Positions 7,456 through 10,360 of a DNA stretch of 10,360 nt are shown here, piece by piece (position 1 is the stretch's first letter; each line of letters starts with the position of its first letter). A program made the position numbers and the translations under genes. The notes beneath the pieces were generated by a model, which searched no databases, was not told the origin of the DNA, and saw only the letters and a program-made list of their open reading frames with translations. The stretch is taken from positions 1 through 10,360 of the forward strand of contig JAQVEY010000050.1 of NCBI GenBank assembly GCA_028697515.1, given 5' to 3'. This stretch comes from Bacteroidales bacterium (GTDB lineage Bacteria > Bacteroidota > Bacteroidia > Bacteroidales > ML635J-15).

Positions 7456-10046
7456 TTTTGTGAGTTTTGTCTATATTGTATTGCAGTATTATAATAATAA
7501 TCTGCTTTCTTAAAATTACCCTTTTCTCTATAGTAATTACTTAATGTCATCCCAATATTATAATTACCATTAAATTTTTCAAATGCTATACCCCAGTTTT
7601 CTATGGCTTTTAGCGTGTCTCCAGATAAAAGATAGTAATTCCCTTTTTCAACATACGGAGCATCTAATTCTGGGTTAATTCCTATTTCAATGTCAACAAG
7701 TTTTATTGCACCTTTATAATCATTAACTGAAATAAAATACTTCTTAATATCATCAAGAACAGCTTTATTGAGATTTTGCATTTTTAGGTTTTCAATAGCC
7801 ATGTTATAATACTTTGATGCCATTGCTGTATCTCCAAGAGCAAAACTCGACTTGGCACTAAATACGTAAGCTTTATCAAGCTCTTTGTCTTTATAATTAT
7901 GATTTTTATTCAAATAATCATATAAATCTTGAATAGATTTTTTGTAATTTCCTAGATAATAATTTGAAATCCCTCTGTTTAGATACGCAGCAGCAATTGT
8001 AGAATCAACTTCTAAGCACTTTGTTAATTGCTTTTCAGCTAAAGAATAATCCTTATATAAAATCATGTTTATATATCCAAGGTTATACCAAGGGTTTGAA
8101 TATGTAGAATCTACCAGAAGTGACTGATTAAAATGTTTAATAGCTAGTTCAATCTGATTTTTGTAACTTGTTAAAGGAATGTTTTGTTTAATTGCAGTAT
8201 AAACTTCTCCAATCAGTAAATTTCCATAAAGAGTATTGGCTTTTGCAGAATTTTCAAGGTACTCTATATCATGAGAAAAAAGAGTTTTTCTATCTTTCCA
8301 ATCTCCATTTCTATTAATACTGATAAAAGTATTTGGTAAAACAATAATTGCACTAAGAATAATTGAATTAATTTTTATAGATTTACTAAAAGAACTATCC
8401 CAATTTGTCTTCAGCACACGAAAAATGAGATACGCTATCACAATCCCAAATCCAATACTGGGTGTAAAAAGCATACGTTCCGCAATAATCCCAGTTAGTG
8501 GAAAAAAGGTGTTAGCAAATGGAAAAATAGCAATAAAATAAAACAATATTCCGAACGACAAAAGTGACCGTTTGTTAAAACCCTTAAATGCAAGGAAAAG
8601 AAGAAAAAGGTGAAATGCTAATGACAACAAAACAATCACATTACCCATTCCAACAGAAGGTATCATGCTATATCCATAATAAAATCTTAAAGGATATGGT
8701 ATAATTAATAGTTTGCTATAATAACCAAAACTATAAATTGATAATGCAACTTTATCCGAAAACGAGCTTTCTTTATCAAATGATGGATTTTGCCATTTGT
8801 AGACCGGAGCATTTGTTTCTGGCATAGATTGTTTGGGAACATAATAGGCTATTAGCAAAATTACTCCACTTAGTATTAAAAATATGGTGATGGATATTAT
8901 AACTTTTTTAGAAAGATTTTCAAACCAATTTATCTCTATTATAGATTTGGATTGTTCTGGTAATAATGTAAACATCAATACAATTAAAGAAATAAATCCA
9001 AAGAAATATGCTTTTCCAATAACCATAATTATTCCAACTAAAATAGTTATTCCCCACAATATAATATTTCTTTTTGTGATTTTAACTTTTTTAGTGGTAT
9101 CCTTCCTTACGTAAATAATTAGGATGTAGTTTATAATAAATATTCCCCAGAAAACAAAAGCATTTATGATTGAATCTGTATTCTTTAAAAATATTCTTAT
9201 TTTGTCTCTCCAGATATTTAATGATGGGCACATAATTAAAAATAACACAATCCATAGAAAAAGTAAAATCGTTAATATTGTTGTTTTATCAGTAAATTTT
9301 GGCAAAGTGTTTTTATTCAATTTAACTTGAGAAAGGAACTTAATATCAGTATAAAAGAATATTATTATTAAGGGTATTAATATCAAAAAAATCACAGCAG
9401 ATTCTTTAGCTAAAAAAGCTAAAGCCAACATTGTTACTGTTAGTACTAAAGGTAAAATTTTTCTGGTTTTAAAATAATTTATTGAAAATATTGCTGCCAA
9501 TAGTCCAAATATCAGACTAACAATTTCTTCTCTGTTTTTCAAGCTTAAGACTACCTCGCTATGAATTGCATGAGTTTGAAAGACTAGAACAATAATAAAT
9601 GATATCCACAAATGATTATCAGGATATTTTTTCTTAAGCAAAACATTTAAGAAATAAAACAATAAACTACAGCAAAAAATATAATATATAATATTTATAA
9701 AGTGAGCTGTGTGTGGATTACTTCCGAATATTTCGTATTCAATTGCATATATTGCAATAGTTAACGGTCTGTATCCAAAATATTGCTCATCTCTTGTATT
9801 ATACCTTGTTGTGAAAATTTCAGGAATACCAGCAATTCCTTTTTGAACGAGTTCATGATTTTCATAAACATAGTCATCATCAATGTTAAAGTCATTGTTT
9901 ATAGATTGACCATAAAGCAGAAATCCAAAAATTGCTATAGCAATATAATAAATATACTTGTTATTCTTTGTGTTACTCGTATTTTTAATTTTCTTAGATG
10001 ACACTTGAATTATTTTGGAAGTAAAAATAATCGAAAAACCATACAT
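7452..10046 (-). CDS. Polytopic membrane protein with C-terminal TPRs, TMTC/DUF1736-like GT-C glycosyltransferase
   Basis: An 864-residue protein. After a basic head and a first membrane segment (~31-47) comes an outward loop with an acidic motif (Asp56-58 in FNIDDDYVYEN), then GYRPLT and HSEVVLSLKNREE (His162, Glu164, Arg172, Glu173). This is the GT-C glycosyltransferase pattern in which an acidic residue of the first loop is catalytic. Roughly 11-15 membrane segments extend to ~575 and include PLTGIIAERMLFTPSIGFG (516-534), which closely follows the 'GxxxAERxLYxPSxGF' signature of TMTC O-mannosyltransferases. RNGDWKDRKTLFSHDIE then leads into about five or six TPRs (~600-864). Predicted role: transfer of a sugar from a polyprenyl-phosphate donor to an exported protein or glycan, with the TPRs in the periplasm. 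Substrate and sugar are unknown. The start is uncertain: ATG at 10046 gives the longest form, but a GTG at 10004 would give (M)SSKKIKNTSNTKNNK, a more typical head. It is transcribed against the ybeY operon and away from the rRNA operon. Confidence 0.85.
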   Translation of the reverse strand: MYGFSIIFTSKIIQVSSKKIKNTSNTKNNKYIYYIAIAIFGFLLYGQSINNDFNIDDDYVYENHELVQKGIAGIPEIFTTRYNTRDEQYFGYRPLTIAIYAIEYEIFGSNPHTAHFINIIYYIFCCSLLFYFLNVLLKKKYPDNHLWISFIIVLVFQTHAIHSEVVLSLKNREEIVSLIFGLLAAIFSINYFKTRKILPLVLTVTMLALAFLAKESAVIFLILIPLIIIFFYTDIKFLSQVKLNKNTLPKFTDKTTILTILLFLWIVLFLIMCPSLNIWRDKIRIFLKNTDSIINAFVFWGIFIINYILIIYVRKDTTKKVKITKRNIILWGITILVGIIMVIGKAYFFGFISLIVLMFTLLPEQSKSIIEINWFENLSKKVIISITIFLILSGVILLIAYYVPKQSMPETNAPVYKWQNPSFDKESSFSDKVALSIYSFGYYSKLLIIPYPLRFYYGYSMIPSVGMGNVIVLLSLAFHLFLLFLAFKGFNKRSLLSFGILFYFIAIFPFANTFFPLTGIIAERMLFTPSIGFGIVIAYLIFRVLKTNWDSSFSKSIKINSIILSAIIVLPNTFISINRNGDWKDRKTLFSHDIEYLENSAKANTLYGNLLIGEVYTAIKQNIPLTSYKNQIELAIKHFNQSLLVDSTYSNPWYNLGYINMILYKDYSLAEKQLTKCLEVDSTIAAAYLNRGISNYYLGNYKKSIQDLYDYLNKNHNYKDKELDKAYVFSAKSSFALGDTAMASKYYNMAIENLKMQNLNKAVLDDIKKYFISVNDYKGAIKLVDIEIGINPELDAPYVEKGNYYLLSGDTLKAIENWGIAFEKFNGNYNIGMTLSNYYREKGNFKKADYYYNTAIQYRQNSQN

Positions 10047-10086
10047 TTAAAATTATTATTTGAAATATATGATTATTTTTTCAATA

Positions 10087-10094
10087 CAAAATCA
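10087..10094 (-). promoter_or_regulatory. Weak candidate -7 element for the minus-strand membrane protein gene
   Basis: Read on the minus strand this is TGATTTTG, one mismatch from the Bacteroidota -7 consensus TAnnTTTG and about 40 bases before the ATG at 10046. A TGTTG string lies 17 bases upstream, but no good TTTG sits at the preferred spacing. It is the best candidate I found for the divergent transcript and remains a guess. Confidence 0.25.
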
Positions 10095-10145
10095 GTTAAA
10101 ACACTGCATATCAACAGATATAAAGCAATTTATGAATTATCCCTG

Positions 10146-10161
10146 AAAAAAGTTCAAAAAA
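10146..10161 (+). promoter_or_regulatory. Two phased A6 tracts upstream of the rRNA promoter (UP-element-like)
   Basis: Six-A runs at 10146-10151 and 10156-10161 are exactly 10 bases apart, about one helical turn, and each is followed by GTT. They end just before the -33 element. In-phase A-tracts at this position bend DNA and resemble UP elements that raise rRNA promoter strength. The role is inferred from position and from the identity of the downstream transcript. Confidence 0.6.
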
Positions 10162-10163
10162 GT

Positions 10164-10194
10164 TTTGGTAGGAATAAAAATGTAATTATTTTTG
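10164..10194 (+). promoter_or_regulatory. Bacteroidota-type promoter of the rRNA operon
   Basis: The -33 element TTTG (10164-10167) and the -7 element TATTTTTG (10187-10194, a perfect TAnnTTTG) are separated by 19 bases. This is the arrangement recognised by the primary sigma factor of Bacteroidota. Transcription should start a few bases downstream, near 10198-10202. A-tracts immediately upstream and a boxA-like element and 16S start downstream identify it as an rRNA operon promoter. It is the only full consensus match I found in the non-coding part of the window. Confidence 0.8.
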
Positions 10195-10237
10195 CAGTCC
10201 CAAAATGAATGGGTAAAAGGTTTCGGCCTTACAAAAA

Positions 10238-10246
10238 GTTCTTTGA
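10238..10246 (+). promoter_or_regulatory. boxA-like antitermination element in the rRNA leader
   Basis: GTTCTTTGA closely resembles the core of bacterial rRNA boxA (consensus about YTCTTTRA), the RNA site bound by NusB/NusE to make ribosomal transcription resistant to termination. It lies ~40 bases after the predicted transcription start, and the same GTTCTTTGA string is common in Bacteroidota 16S leaders in my experience. Function is inferred from motif and position. Confidence 0.65.
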
Positions 10247-10285
10247 TTTAATAGCAAGTAGCACACAGAAAATAACAGGTAAACA

Positions 10286-10308
10286 AAACTGTTTAAATAA
10301 CGCAGTTT
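10286..10308 (+). repeat. Inverted repeat AAACTG / CAGTTT in the rRNA leader
   Basis: A perfect 6-base stem (10286-10291 with 10303-10308) encloses an 11-base loop. It is not followed by a T-run, so it does not look like an intrinsic terminator. It may shape the pre-16S leader or mark a processing site; it could also be chance in AT-rich DNA. Confidence 0.4.
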
Positions 10309-10354
10309 AAAAAGAGATAGGATCTTACGAAAGATATAGATAAAAAATTATATT

Positions 10355-10360
10355 ACAACG
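10355..10360 (+). rRNA. rrs: 16S rRNA gene, first bases only (cut by the right edge)
   Basis: The window ends in ATTACAACG. In many Bacteroidota 16S genes this run is followed directly by AAGAGTTTGATCCTGG. Aligned to the E. coli mature 5' end (AAATTGAAGAGTTTGATC), ACAACG would be the first six bases of the mature rRNA. The call rests on this short string together with the promoter and boxA-like element upstream, since the 16S body is outside the window. Confidence 0.6.

Larger units (their letters stand above)
10200..10354 (+). ncRNA. rRNA operon leader (pre-16S 5' region)
   Basis: About 155 bases lie between the predicted start of transcription and the predicted 16S 5' end. The stretch has no protein frame of note and carries a boxA-like antitermination signal plus several short hairpins: CCCA/TGGG at 10199-10213, AAGG/CCTT at 10217-10230, AAACTG/CAGTTT at 10286-10308 and ATCTT/AAGAT with an ACGA loop at 10322-10335. 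Leaders of this kind are removed during 16S maturation, usually by pairing with sequence beyond the 16S 3' end. That partner lies outside the window. Confidence 0.7.
10047..10360. other. Divergent intergenic region: gene control plus rRNA operon leader
   Basis: This 314-base stretch has no credible gene. An open frame at 10005-10208 (+) overlaps the minus-strand CDS and runs through the rRNA promoter without resembling a protein. The left part (10047-10140) is very AT-rich and should hold the promoter of the minus-strand gene. The right part (10141-10360) holds A-tracts, a strong plus-strand promoter, a boxA-like element, small inverted repeats and the approach to a 16S rRNA gene. Confidence 0.75.

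Noticed and set aside
7484..7506. GCAG/CTGC inverted repeat near the converging gene ends, considered as a terminator
   Set aside because: The stem is only 4 bases with a 15-base AT-rich loop and no T-run, and it lies within coding sequence.
10093..10106. CAGT-TAAAAC-ACTG inverted repeat near the candidate minus-strand promoter, considered as an operator
   Set aside because: Arms of 4 bases are expected by chance in a region this size and nothing else supports a regulator site.
10005..10208. 67-codon plus-strand open frame across the intergenic region
   Set aside because: It overlaps the minus-strand CDS start, runs through the rRNA promoter and ends just after it, and its translation shows no family resemblance.

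Overview
The window is AT-rich DNA that reads as a Bacteroidota (Bacteroidia-like) chromosome. Four things point there: DUF4292 and DUF4175 family proteins, which are typical of that phylum; mostly absent Shine-Dalgarno sequences; a promoter of the Bacteroidota type (TTTG, 19 bp, TAnnTTTG); and a 16S rRNA leader ending in ATTACAACG, the run that precedes AAGAGTTTGATC in many Bacteroidota 16S genes. All assignments come from reading the sequence and recalling families; no database search was possible.

Layout. Positions 1-7455 (+) hold a compact five-gene run with gaps of only 3, 4, 1 and 1 bp: a TPR protein cut by the left edge, a DUF4292 lipoprotein, an EnvC-like protein with a degenerate LytM/M23 domain, a very large membrane-anchored DUF4175 coiled-coil protein, and the rRNA-maturation endonuclease YbeY. 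Positions 7452-10046 (-) hold one large polytopic membrane protein with a C-terminal TPR domain. It resembles the TMTC/DUF1736 class of GT-C glycosyltransferases and converges on ybeY, with the stop codons overlapping inside a TTAA. Positions 10047-10360 hold a divergent control region, a strong promoter with two phased A-tracts, a boxA-like element and the leader of a ribosomal RNA operon. The 16S gene appears to begin in the last few bases.

How the genes may work together. The first four proteins of the operon all look envelope-directed: a probable exported TPR protein, an outer-membrane-type lipoprotein, a secreted amidase activator and an inner-membrane protein with a long periplasmic coiled coil. 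A role in cell-wall remodelling or division is a reasonable inference, with ybeY carried as a co-transcribed housekeeping gene. The minus-strand protein is probably a separate envelope glycosylation gene.

I saw no phage, transposon, CRISPR, toxin-antitoxin or defence system. The least understood items are the DUF4175 protein in its operon context and the TMTC-like transferase.
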